NCBI GenBank assembly: GCA_949130485.1
Contig: OX422201.1
Coordinates: forward strand, 64,501-128,500
Reading direction: 5' to 3'
DNA from: Agelas oroides
Taxonomy: Eukaryota > Porifera > Demospongiae > Agelasida > Agelasidae
Length of the DNA stretch: 64,000 nt
Made by a program: the position numbers and the translations under genes. The first letter of the stretch is position 1. Every line of letters starts with the position of its first letter. A model generated the notes under the pieces. That model worked only from the letters and a program-made list of their open reading frames with translations. It was not told the DNA's origin and searched no databases. Below, piece after piece: positions 35,201-48,500 of the stretch.

Positions 35201-37223
35201 ATGACGCGTGCAGAGACTGTATGTTTGCATACCTCCACTGGATGTTGTCTGCACTGGCTCAGACTTGTTGTATCTTTCATATGCATTCCAGTCCAGCACA
35301 CTGCAAGAGGAGGGAGACACCAGAATATGAGGGGAGAGGAGAGAGGGAGAGGAGAGGGAAACGAGGAAGGGAGAGGAGGGGAAGAGGAGAAATTGTAGCA
35401 CGAGAGAGGTATGAGTGGGAAGGTTTTATCATCACCTGCAGGAGGAGATGAGCCTGGCAATACTCTGGAGATATCCCACATCCATGTTTTTTAGCTGCTC
35501 AAGCATTTCCTGCATGAGTGGGTGGGTTGTGTGCGAGGGTGATGGCATGATGGCGTGAGCAGTGTGAGGGTGTGATAGGCTCTTACATGCTGTATCTTCT
35601 GGTTGCCTTCCTTCAGTAGTGCGATGCCCAGCCTGAGTGTAGAGTGGACAACTGGACACATCTCCCCTGCAGAGAGGAGGGGAGGAGGAGGAGGGCACTC
35701 ACACACCACACACCCACCATGCTGCCATATCTCAGCTCACCCTTGAAAGCAGTGATGACCAGTAGCACCATGGTGGGGGCCCCTCTCTCTGCCAGCTGGC
35801 TCTGCTTCACTATCAGTTCTGCTTTCCTCTTGTAGTACAACTGCATAAGAGTGCAGAGTGACACCACATGAGCACCACTAGCGGAAGGCAGCCTGCATAC
35901 CTCGTACGCCTTGGTTGGGTTGTCATCTGCAGCCAGCTCGTCATCCTCAACGCTCCCAATCACACTCTGTGCAGAGGAGAACGCTCAATAGTCAAAATAA
36001 GGTGCACACATGAGCATGCTGTGCATACCGTGCTGAGGACGTCTGCATAAGATGTATACAGAGTTTCATCAATGCTGTGGACACATTTCAGATCATCAAG
36101 TGAGGACGGACTTCAACTGTTGACAGAACGTGAGCAACCTACATACCAGCCCTGGGTGGAGGCTACCCTCTTGAACATGGTTATGAGCTGGGAGAGAGGA
36201 TCGTGCCTCTGCGCCCCAGTGCACTTCCGTCCTCTCCTTTCTCTCTCTCCCTTCTCCAGAGAGTGCAAATAATCCTGGTGATCCTGTGGAAACAGTAGTG
36301 GGTGACTTGATGTAGGAACCGGAGACGGCCCGGCTGGCGCACTCACCAGCAGCTCCTCTGTGAGCATGTCATGGTTGGCGTGTTCTGTATTCATCAGCCA
36401 CAAAGAACAGTAGGACTGGAGAAACAGGTTCACTGCCCTGTGCCTGTGGGGGTGACAGGAGGTAATACCACGCCCACCTCTTCCCCTCTGACAAGAGACT
36501 CACTTGCTAAGCTGGAAATAAGGGATAGCCAGGAAGCAGTCAATGACAGCCTTCCTCCTTCGCTGGGTGAAGAGCTGTCTCCATCTTGACTGTGTCACCA
36601 CAGGGTTCTCCACCTGCACACACACACACACACACACACAGAAATAAAATGAAATGACTTTATTTCAAATTCAACCCTCCCTCTGCCCACCTGGTGCATC
36701 CGATGTTTGACACGGGCGAGGCTGAGTACTTGCACAGCCCTCTCCTCCACACTATTCACAGAGTTAAAGAAGGGCATGGAGAGGTGTCGCACCAGCTTGT
36801 GTGCAAGGTGATCACTACTGGCAGCCTGAGGGAGAGAGGAACAACCCACTCACCATCACACGTGAACTACACAGCACTACTATGGTTGCCCCTTCCATCT
36901 CACCTGACTCTCCAGGTCTTTCATGAGCTCCATCTTCATATCTTCAGGAGTCACCCGCTTCTGTTTGGACAGTCAAAAACCCTTCTCAACCCTACTCACC
37001 ACCACACACCTCCCCCAGCCTCTCCCTGCACACACACACGCACACAACATCCCCAGCCTCTCTCACACACACATGCACACAACATCCCCCAGCCTCTCTC
37101 CCTGCACACACACACAACATCCCCCAGCCTCTCTCCCTGCACACACACACAACATTCCCCAGCCTCTCTCCCTGCACACACACACAACATCCCCCAGCCT
37201 CTCTCCCTGCACACACACACAAC

Positions 37224-37274
<51 letters not shown>

Positions 37275-39455
37275 CCCCCAGTCTCTCTCTGCACCGGTCC
37301 ACCAGAGCTCGGTCTCCCTGGGAGAGCCACTGGTCACTGATGGGAAGCAGTAGCTGCAAGCAAATGAGGAGGAGGTTTGGGGCCCGCTTGCCCCCTGTCC
37401 CCCTCCCCTTGCACATGTTGTTCGGGTTGCAGCAGTACAGCATTGGTTGCTTGAACAGGACCTTAGTGTGCTGCATCAGAGCCTGCGTACTGCTCTGGAA
37501 CTCACGACGAAAGTGCTTGGAGGAGAAAAGAGGGGGAACAGGTTAAACATGAGTGCCCTTGCCTGTCCAACCTAAAGTAAGTTCTCAGTACCTGTGAGGA
37601 AAACCAGCAGTGGAAGATGTCTGCTACAGACACGAAGAGGCTTCGCACTATGTCCTGGGTGTCCGCTGCTGAGTTCCGTATGGTCTCCTGTTTGGCGTGC
37701 AGGAAGAGAGTCAGGAACGGCAGCACCATCATCAGGTCACGCACAAAGATGAGGTAGTCCTGCAGGAACAACAGATCATCAAGCTGTTTTCTTGGACCTT
37801 CAGCAACAATGATGTGGCACCTTGTTGAGAGCCTCTGTCTTCTGTATCTGTCGCTCCTCTCCCACACTGCTCCAGGTGGCGTACAGGTACTGCTCGTCCT
37901 GCCAGAGGGAGATGGCTCGCTCCCGCAGCTCCTCAAGCAGTGGGACAAACTGGGACTCTAGCAGATCCAGGGAGCATTTGCCTGCCAGCAGCACACAGCT
38001 CTCTGCAGAGGGGACACAGGGGGTGCATAAGCAATGAAGCAGGGACACAGAGAAGGCTATGAAGCAGCAGAGCTCCGCTCACCGATGACTCGGATGAACC
38101 ATTTCACATGATGTTGGCCAAAGTGGGTAGCCATGAGTGAGAGTGCTTGTGTCAAGACCTCATCCACCTGTGCCACTGAGACCAAGGTAGGGTCACCACT
38201 GGGAGGGGGGCAGGGTCACACGTCAGGCAAAGTTCAAGCGTGTGCAAATGTTTCTAACTTACTCATTGGAGTCACTCCACCACTTTGTGATGTAACTGAA
38301 CGCAAGTCGTTGTGGGGCAGGAGGAGGGGGAGGATGCATTGTGAGTATGATGTAAACATGTGTACAACATCAGAGGGTTACTGATCTCGGCTCACTTTGC
38401 AAGGACAGGGATGATGACGTCCACAACAAAGAGCACATTGCCACAGGTGACACCTTCTACAGTGGCAGTGACCAGCTGCTGCAGCAGGGCCTGCATGTTG
38501 AACCCTTTTCCAAAGAGATTGTGCTCCAGGAAGGGCTCGGGATAGGCCAGAGAGAATGCCCCCATGCACTTCCCAATGGCAATTAAGGGAGGACTGGAGG
38601 AGGAGGAGAGGGAGGAGAATATACTTGGTGAGGTGATTCCTAGAGAAGCGGGTGTGCATGTCTTGTTGTACTAACCTCCCCACAAACACAGGTCCACAGC
38701 ACATGGCCATGTCCACCAGGTCCTGGAATATGTACTGACAGTGTTTGAGCACCGGGCCCTCTGGGGAAGAGGAAGAGGGGTAGGGGGTGAGGGGGAGGGG
38801 GTGAGGGGGAGGGGATGCGGGGGAGGGGATGTGGGGGAGGGAGAGGGGGAGAGGGGGTGAGGAGGTACAGGTAGTGTTTGAGCACCAGGCCTTCTGGGGA
38901 TGTGTAAAATGTAACATACACCACTGTGTAAAATGTAACATACACCACCGTGTAAAATGTAACATACACCACTGTGTAAAATGTAACGTACACCACTGTG
39001 TAAAATGTAACATACACCACCGTGTAAAATGTAACATACACCACTGTGTAAAATGTAACGTACACCACTGTGTAAAATGTAACATACACCACCGTGTAAA
39101 ATGTAACATACACCACTGTGAGGACTAGTGCAAGGTTGATGTTGGCCCTGTGCCCCTACCGATGATGTACTGTCCTGCGTTGTGTGTTCCGAGGTGCTGG
39201 AAGAGGGCCGTGAGGGAGGGGATGAGGAGGTGGAGGCAGTAGAAGTGAAAGGGGGTGTCAGCGTCCGTCTGCCGGCTGATACTCTTGGTGGTAAGGTGGA
39301 TCCCACTGGTGGCCTGTCGGAAGAAGTCTACAATGCCTGAGTGGTCCTGCGTCCCTTTCCCCTGCAGGATGCCACTGTGGGAGGGGTGGGTGGGAAAAGA
39401 TACACCATCAGCACCACACACACACACACACACACGCACGCACGCATGCACGCAC

Positions 39456-39513
<58 letters not shown>

Positions 39514-42500
39514 AGTCTACATAACAACATTAACCAAAATTAGATAAGTCACACAACTTGTAGATTGATCGACACCCAACTAATTAGCAATCATATCATA
39601 GCCTAGCCTACCTATAGCTATGACATCATGAGAAAAAGTCAGTCACATGTAGAAGAGAAAGAAGAGAGTTCAACTAAAGAGAAGAATCTAGCAGCATCCA
39701 TTGCCTTCCTAAGAGATAAGTCATAAAAGTATACTGCTGGCATTGCTACTACTTTCATTTTGCTGGTCTGTAAACAAAAACAATAGTTCAAGTATTCATC
39801 TGATTCTCAGAGATTCAAGTTAAAGGTCAAATAGCTGTGACAGTCTATAGTCATTTAGCTACCATAAGACTGGTGACTCAAAGCGTGTGTAAGATCGCAT
39901 GTAGTGAGCCTAATGCTCCAAGCCCACATGCAGCATGTCCCAACTACCAGACTGAGCTAGACTCCATGTACATATGGGAGTGGCTCCGCCCTTTCTGTAG
40001 CCATCCACAGGTCGGGAGTTTAAAGGAGCCGAAACCTGTGTTTATGCGATGATCAGACTGGGAACTCCCCTGATGACCAGCAAATATAAAAATTTTTTAA
40101 AAGAAAATAGCAAAACTGTGTTAAATTCATACATACACAATATCCGTATAGCTAGGTACCAGGTAGCTCAGCTTGATAGTACTCTGTATATATATCACAC
40201 ACAAACAAGCGCCTCCAAAGAAGAAAAATCATTGATCTTGTTTTCACTGACTCAAAGTACAATGGACACGTTCCCTGCCACCCTCCTTAATAGGAAGACT
40301 CTCAAACACACACACATACATACATCACATCCAGTGCCCCAATGAGGCTTTCCACAAGAGCAAGGATCCCATTCGCTGCTGCAACACTTGAGTCCCCTTC
40401 TCCCTCCTTTCCACCCCAACCATCTACAGGAGTCAGCAGGGGCTGTGCAGAGAGCTTCTTAGCAGACGCAAAGAGCTTGTCCAGATTGCGACGAGTGAAT
40501 TCCATCACACGACAGAACACGCTGAAGAGTAAAGAATTTAGTGTAACACACTAACTGACCCCTCCTCCCCTTAATTTCGGAGGTAACATTTTTAGTACGA
40601 TACTCCATAAAGAAGTGGACGTACTGCAGTATCTTGGTCTTCTCCTCCTGTGATGCAAAGCTGCTGCCACTCCAGGCAGCTGAGGGCACAAAGTACCCAG
40701 CATGACACTCCAAGTAGCTTGTCAGCACCGGGAACAGCACCTCCAGGTAGAACTCCATCTGCAGCTCTGCCCCCAACAACTCCAGTGCCTTCTCAAATAA
40801 CTGGACAGCAAACTTCTCCTGGCACTGGCTTCCCACTGAGGACTGCACCAGAGTTGACATGCGTACACGTGTACGGTTCAGTTCAAACCCAGAGACACGC
40901 AGATAGCGCAGGAGATCCAGGGCATAGCTGCGATCTCTGTCCTTAAACACCTCATCAAGAAGCTCGTAGGGCTGGTAAAGTTGCTGAGAGAGAAAGTCCG
41001 CTACAAGAAAAGGGGAGGGGAGAGAGAGGGATGTCAAACTTCTAACATGGAAGGTGTAGGCTTGCAGCTCACAATTGTTAAGATCCAGTTCCTTGGCCCA
41101 TTTGTCGTGAGCATTCTCTGCCATCTGCTCTGCAATTGCCTAGTCAGCAACACAAGGCGGGTCAGTTTAAGTATCATTCTAACTCCCTCCCTCCCCTCCC
41201 TCCCTCCAAACCCCCGCACTCCCTTACCAGCAGCTCAACAGGCGTCTCCACCTTGCTGAGGTCTATGACAGATGGCTCATAGTTGGCTGCCTCCTTAGCC
41301 TCTCTCCCAACAAATGACCCCGCCCGGCGTCTTCGTCGCCTTAAGCATGTCATCTTTGGCTTCAGGGGGACACTGTGCGTGTCTGTTGGCTTCACTTTGC
41401 TCAGTGTCCAACCTCGTGCCAGCAAGTACTTCACTGCATCCTCAGCCGGCTGCATGATTGACCCGCAATACTGCAGAATGGAGAAAACACTTGAGCACAT
41501 TGTGTGGTACTAGGTGTGTGGTACACTGTACCTGCTCAGGAAGGGTGTTGAAAGGTCGAAGGTAGGGGTGCTGCTGTTTTTTATCACTTTTCTCCGAGCC
41601 GTACGTCCACCCCTCTGAATGCTGTGGACAGAAGACAGGGTAACGCTCAGCACAGCTACAACACAGTGCTTTACAACATTTCCCTACTTGTTCGTATGAC
41701 CAGCAGTCGTGCTGGTAGCCGGCAAAGTTTCCCACAAACTCCCGCAATTCAGGAGGAAGCACAATGTGTGAGACATTCACGGGGCGAGGCTCATAGGAGG
41801 CACAAGAGGAGCTGTACATGGAGGCAAGGAGGAGACGGCTGGGGATGAGACTGTCTGGAGCCAACGCTGAGCAGACAGCCTTTAGGCAGGAAGCACTGCA
41901 GTGCAGCAAGGAGGAGGTGGGGGGAAGCTGGAGAGGGGTGGAGAATGATGAGCAGCTGTGAGAGAACATGCCTCATCTACATGGCACACAACCAAAAGAC
42001 TGCACTGCCAACACACAGCAGAATACACCACCACTCTCATACTTTCTCTGAGAGGGTGTCCAGCAGGCGGTAGATAACCAGGGCAGAGCAAGTCTTCTCC
42101 TCCTCACTGGCCAGACCCAGCGAGGTCCGATCTAACATCCCAGTGCCATAGTAGCGGGCAAAGTACTCGTAGTGAGAGCTCAGTAGCTGTGAGTGGGATG
42201 ACAGACTCACTGAATTATGTAGTCCTCACCTTGTACTGTACTGCTGTAGTGTACATGCGTACATATTAGGTGGGTGGTTTTGCACACACTTTGCACAGCC
42301 ACTTGAGTAACAAAACCAAACTGTACACACACACAGACAGTGTTGACCTTGAGGGTGACAATGGAGTGTGAGTGTGTGTTGAGGTTGGCGATATCTGCAA
42401 TCATCTTGGGCATGAACCGCTGGATCATCCGTGGATGGAGTTCTCTACATTGAGGGAAGATTACTTCACAATGAGTGAAACACTCTCCTCCCTCCCTCCC

Positions 42501-45500
42501 TCCCTCCCTCCCTCCTCCTTTCTCCCTCTTCCTCCTCCTTTCTCCCTCCTCCTCTCCCTCCCTCCCTCTCTCTCCCTCCCTCCCTCCCTCTCTCTCCCTC
42601 CTCACCGTATGATGGAAATAAGGAAGGCTGCTGTTTCTTCCAGCTGTGGTACAGAAAGTTGGGTGGTATAGGCGAGACGGAAACAGCACATGAGCAAGTT
42701 GTCAATGACATGGAGGTGAGAGAGAAGTTGGCGGAACACGGTAGCATAGCGACTGAGGAATGGCAGCACACAACAGCAGAGGTAGCGGGTCAGAGAAGAG
42801 TACTGCAGTGAGTCAGTTTCATTCTGGGGGGGAGGAGGAGGAGTCGCGGAACTAGCTGTGAGCTTCTGAGCATACCATGCCTTACCTTGATCAGCTTGAG
42901 GCAGCTCTTGATGTCAGGAAGGAAAGCGTCGGTGAGTAGCTTCAACATCAGCTCCCACCCTGTCACCCCATACACCCTGTCTAGAAACAGCAGCGCTGCC
43001 TCCTTGTGCTGTGGACGTAAACCATTCTTCATGTCCCGGCTGAAGGGCAGTGAGAGGACCCCAATGACCTCCTCCACCTTGACAAGGTTCTGCAGAATGT
43101 TGCGAGTGCGCTCCACTGTACTGCTCTTTTTATAGCTGGTGCCTAAAGTCTGGGGGGCAGGGCTTCCTCGAGAGGGGGTGTGGCCAGGACCGCAGCAGGC
43201 AAGCAGTCGTACAAGGCTGGTGTAGAAGGAGAGCAGGAGGCGTGTGCTGAGTAGGTTGATATTCAAGTAGCTGTGGGAGTGGTGGAGGGGACCGGCTGTG
43301 GAGTCTTGAGACTGCATAGGAAGATCAGCGGAACTGTCCCGTGGCGTAAAGAACTGTGGTGTGTCCTCCAGGTGGTCCATAGCCTCCTCGTAGGCCCAGC
43401 GCAGACCCAGTGCCTCCCCAGCAAGAGCTGGCCCCAGGCATTCTGAGTGGCGAATCAGCAGCCGCACAACAACATAGGCGTTCTCCTGGATCTGTTCATC
43501 TGCAGATGCAAGTACACAGCACATCTTACAGGGACAGGCATACACCGGGGGGAACGATTCTCAAATTAAATGTTACAGGACATTCATCACCACACACAGT
43601 CAGCACTTACTATCCACCCATACAGCAGACTGCAGGAACTCCAAACACTTCTCCCCTCCATTTGGAGCCCACTCACAGCTCACGCTGCTGGTTCTCACTT
43701 GCAAGAGGACATCACTTCCACGCTCATGGGACTCACTGTGGCTGGCCGTTGTTGTAGCAACCAGCAGGGAGACGACAGACTCCAGGTGGGATGGCTCCAG
43801 AGCTAGCACCAGCTCCTGATTGTCCTTGATTGTTGCCGTGGCAACATCAAGAGGAGTGTACCCCTGACATGTCATCAGTCCTGTGGGTGCATTAGAAATG
43901 AGTTTACCGCAGTGACAGAGGTAGGGTATGGCCGAGCCATAGCAGGGTGTGTGTACTGTAGAGTTGAGGCGCTCAACGCACCAGGGTACTTCTCTAAGTG
44001 TTCCAGGAGGTAGCCGATGTGGTCAAAGAGGGCCAACTGGTTGGAGTGGCTGATGCGTGCAAACTTGCACAAGAACTTGCAGCAAGCCTCCACTGGAGGG
44101 GGCAGACCCTCCTTCAACATGGATAGCCGCTGCTTCCTGCGAGCAGACAGAACCTGGTTGTGTACCGACCCTGAGCTGATGCCAAGATAGGTCTTCATCA
44201 ACCCCAGGACAGTGGAGTGTACACCCAGGGAGCGCAGCAGGTGGGGGTGGCAGTAGAACAGATCACAGTTACGAATACTCCTGTGGGGGAGGAAAAAAAA
44301 ATGCTCACAACCCTCAGAGAAATTTCTAACATGAGCCACACCTCCTTACCTGAGGGAATTCCTGAGTGTCTCTTCCTCTGTCTTTCCCATGCCCACCTTC
44401 AGCAGGAGACGGAGGTAGCCCAGTGCAGTCCGGAAGGAGGGAATGTCATAGTTGGGTTTCCCCTTTGCATCCTCTGCTACCTCAATGACATAGGTCTTTT
44501 TCAGTGCCTGCACGACCTCGTGGATCTCGTCATACTGACGGTAGAGCAGTGCAAAGAGCTGCCCCACCAGCTCCAGGTCTTTAACCTCTGAGCTGGCCCA
44601 CTGCAGCATGGTCCGCGTTATGAGCTGCTGTAGCGTGGTCACTCCCTCCCCCCTCCTCCGCTCCTCCTCCTCCTCCCCTGCCATCACCAACTCCACCATC
44701 CTCTCCAGTTTCTCCCTCAGTCCCATGTCCTCCAGTCTCTGGCCCACCAGGGTACCACTATCCACACAGCCACAGTGGCGCTTCAGCTCACCATGAAAGT
44801 CTCGCAACACTCTCCGCAGCTTCTCACTTGTGTGGCAGTCTGGATGCAGAGGCCTCTTCTTGTACTGGTCGGAACATCTGGTAGCCGCAGTGTGCTTGAA
44901 TGACAGCATATACTCCATCTACAGAGGACACAGTAAACTTAGAATACTGTGCATGGTTTACTGTGGTGCCGTGGGTCTACCTGTTTCTCTGGTGGGCTGC
45001 GGAACTCCTTGGGTCGTGTCTTGAAGTTTGTCTCACGGCGCAGCTTCTGTTCGTCCTGCAGAGAGTCCACAAAGCCCTGGGCAAAGGTGACAATCGCCTC
45101 AACACGGTGCTGCACCTGGCAGTCACAGAGGTGCTGCAGGAGGTGACACAGCTGCAGCTTCATCGGCTCCTCCACCGCCACACATGGAGAAAGAAGGCCC
45201 CGGTGAAAATGCTCTGGGGGGAGCACAGAAGGGGAGGGGAGGGGGAAATGATGCAACAGTAGGGAGGTGGACCAATCTTTAAGATGTAGCCTCACTTTGG
45301 GTGTTTTTGGGGACAAACTGCTCTGGGTCCAGCAGCTCCAGCAGGCGTCGCAGGTCTTTGTCTTCCTGGATAACACCAACCACCAGGAGCTGGTCCAGTA
45401 CCTTTAGCAAAGGAACAAAGATATCAGAACTGCCGCGACAGGGAAGGAGACGACCAGAGTAGTACTGTGTTGCCAGCAGTTGCTCCAGTCCACTGGGTAT

Positions 45501-48500
45501 GTGAGAGAGGACAATTGCTGAAGGCACATTACCTTAAAAAACTGACCTCTATACACCCACCTGAAGATCAGCTCCTTCAGCTCATTAATGGGAAACTGCT
45601 CATCCTTATATGGCATGCGGGAGAAGGTGCTGCTGATGTTGTGGCTGATGTCGGCCTGGTTGCACAGTGCTGGGTCCAGACCAGGAAGGGGCGCCATTGC
45701 AATGCGGTAGATGGCCTTCTGGGGCTTCTTTGTATGGAGAGGGAAGAGGGAGACAGAGCGTGTGCACTCAGACCGGGGCAGGATGAACTCTCCTTGCATC
45801 ATTAGTCGCGTGAGAACCTCATGCTCCAGATGGAGGGAGGAGAGAAGCCGCAGGTACGCAGCCCGCAATTCAAACCGCATCCCCTCTACCTTGAGGCACT
45901 GCATGAGTTGGGCGGGGTCCAAGAGTCCACTGATGGTCTCTGCAAGAGGCCGGTTGCTATGGGAACAGACAGCACTGTAGGCTTCCAGAGTCTGAATGTG
46001 GAACGCCATCAGTTGATGATGCTCGCTCAGCTCATGGATACTGAGGACCGTGTCTTCCTCGGGGAGAGTGGCAAAGATGGAGTACACCAGGTCCTTCTCG
46101 GCTGTCAGCTGCAGGGTGCCTCCGGCTGCTGATGAGGTGGAGAAGCCTGGTTTGTGAGTGGGCTGTCTCACCCACTGGGTGGTGACAGCCATGATCTTCA
46201 TGCGGGGGGGACAGGGGCGCAGCTTGTGTCCTGCTTGAGTGGAGATCAGGACAGATGAGATGGGTTGGCAACCGAGAGCAGGGGAAAAGTTGAACTGGAC
46301 AAACTGTTCTGTTGAGGGGGTGATGATGACAGTGGGGAAGAGCTTGCAGCCTCCGCTGGCAACAAGTGAGATCTCCTTTGCTGATTGGCTATTGCCACTG
46401 GCCTCACTGGTGCAGGAGAAGGTCATCTTGCCAGACGTCGTGTCTAGGACACAATGCACACTGCATAGGACAAATCATTACAGCAGTCAATGCTAGTGGC
46501 CACTATCATGAGAATCTATAGGCAATTCATACATTGGTCTGTTTCAAAGGTGAAAGGGTATTATTTCTCTTAGTGAGGACGTAGAGGATCCTTATTCACA
46601 ATATTGGCAGTCTTAAGAACAGTAACAGTAACATACGTGACGGCAGCAGGGATATGGTGCTGTGCATCTGTGAGCAACTCGGATAGGCAGACAAGGAAAG
46701 CAGTGGAGAAGCTGGAGGTGGAGGAGTGTCTCCGCTCAGTGACCACGTCCACCTGCTGGCCATACCTCAGCAGGGAGGGAGAACCTTCAGACCCCAGGTG
46801 AGCCCCAGAGCGGAACTGGGACTCAATGTATTGGAAGCCAGACATGGTCCAACCAATGAAGACTAAGCTGGGCACCTGACCGGCTGGCACCACGGCTGAG
46901 TAGGAAACCATAACCTTCTTAGGGCTAAAGAAGTCCCTGGAGAACATTTTGAAGATGTCTACTTCAGAGGTGGGGGAAGGGGAGAGGGGACCTGGACGGG
47001 GGTGGAGTGAGGGGGTGGAGGGAGAGAGGTCTTGTGGCTCCAGGGGGAGAGTGACACCAAGGTTCAGCCTCAAGCATTCTTGCGTGGGATGGTGGGAGTA
47101 ATCCCAGTCCTTGCAGCGCACAGCAATCCCATTCCTACCACATGTCCTCCGGGAGGCAATGAGGCGTGGGTGGTTTGGTCCGATGACCTCAAACGCTCCA
47201 TGCGGGGAGGAGTACCACAGTGGAATGTTGTAGTGGAGGGCTGCAGGGCTGGGGAAGGAGGGAGAGGCGGGAGGTGAGGAGAGAGAGGGAAGGAGAGGCA
47301 GATGGAGGAGTGTAGGAGAGGGAAACTAAGGGAGGCTGAGGGAGAGCCTTACCTGCACACTGGTTCATAGCCCGAGGCAGTGTAGTTGTGATGGAGGGCC
47401 TCCTGCACACACACACAAGAAGAAGCTATGATAACACACTGACCCTCATGACAGAAGGCTAGCTGCCACCTACCTTCGACTTGCCAAAGTTGAGCTGGGC
47501 CCTCTCCCCAGCTGAGAGGGTGATGGCAGGTACCAGCCCTTCTGAAGTGTTGATGTTTTCAAAGGCGACTGTTGACTCAAAGGATCCTTGCAGCAGCTCC
47601 CCATTCAGGGTGAATGCTGCACCGTGAGACACACACACATGAGCATTGTTGACAATGGTGGCACACATGCATTGCATACAGATGGTCTTCTCCTCCATGT
47701 CCAGCAGGCAGCCTACAATATCACCAGTATTCCACCTCCTACCATAGCTCTCAGACCCATGGTGCCACTTGCGCGCCTATAAGGAGGGAGAGGGTAAGGG
47801 GAGGGGAGAAGATGGGAGGAGAAAGAGGGGAAGAGGGTGAGTGGAGAAATGGTGGGTAGAGGAAGGGAGGATCAAAAGGCAGCTCACGTACCAAGAAACC
47901 ATCAAAAGCGTAGGAGTTCTCATCGGCTCCAAGCTGTTGGTCTGCATGATAAGAAGGCGTGGCCCACCCCATTCGCATCATGCCCCCGGTCAGCAGCTTC
48001 ACTTCATAGAACCTACGAGGACACACAAGTCTTCGTGAGATACACATCCAGTGTTCTACTGCAGTTCTCTACGTACACAGTGTTCTACTGCAGTTCTCTA
48101 TGTACACAGTGTTCTACTGCAGTTCTCTACGTACACAGTGTTCTACTGCAGTTCTCTACGTACACAGTGTTCTACTGCAGTTCTCTATGTACACAGTGTT
48201 CTACTGCAGTTCTCTACGTACACAGTGTTCTACTGCAGTTCTCTACGTACACAGTGTTCTACTGCAGTTCTCTATGTACACAGTGTTCTACTGCAGTTCT
48301 CTACGTACACAGTGTTCTACTGCAGTTCTCTACGTACACAGTGTTCTACTGCAGCTCTCTACGTACACAGTGTTCTACTGCAGTTCTCTACGTACACAGT
48401 GTTCTACTGTTGTTCTCTATGTACACAGTGTTCTACTGCAGTTCTCTACGTACACAGTGTTCTACTGTAGTTCTCTACGTACACAGTGTTCTACTGCAGT

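Noticed and set aside
34958-35218. Regular 20-bp array resembling a CRISPR
   Set aside because: There are no unique spacers between copies; it is a plain head-to-tail minisatellite in a eukaryotic intron.
39376-40328. Gene boundary splitting RyR into two genes
   Set aside because: The RyR sequence order continues on both sides without loss, and no stop/start pair or promoter is visible in this intron.
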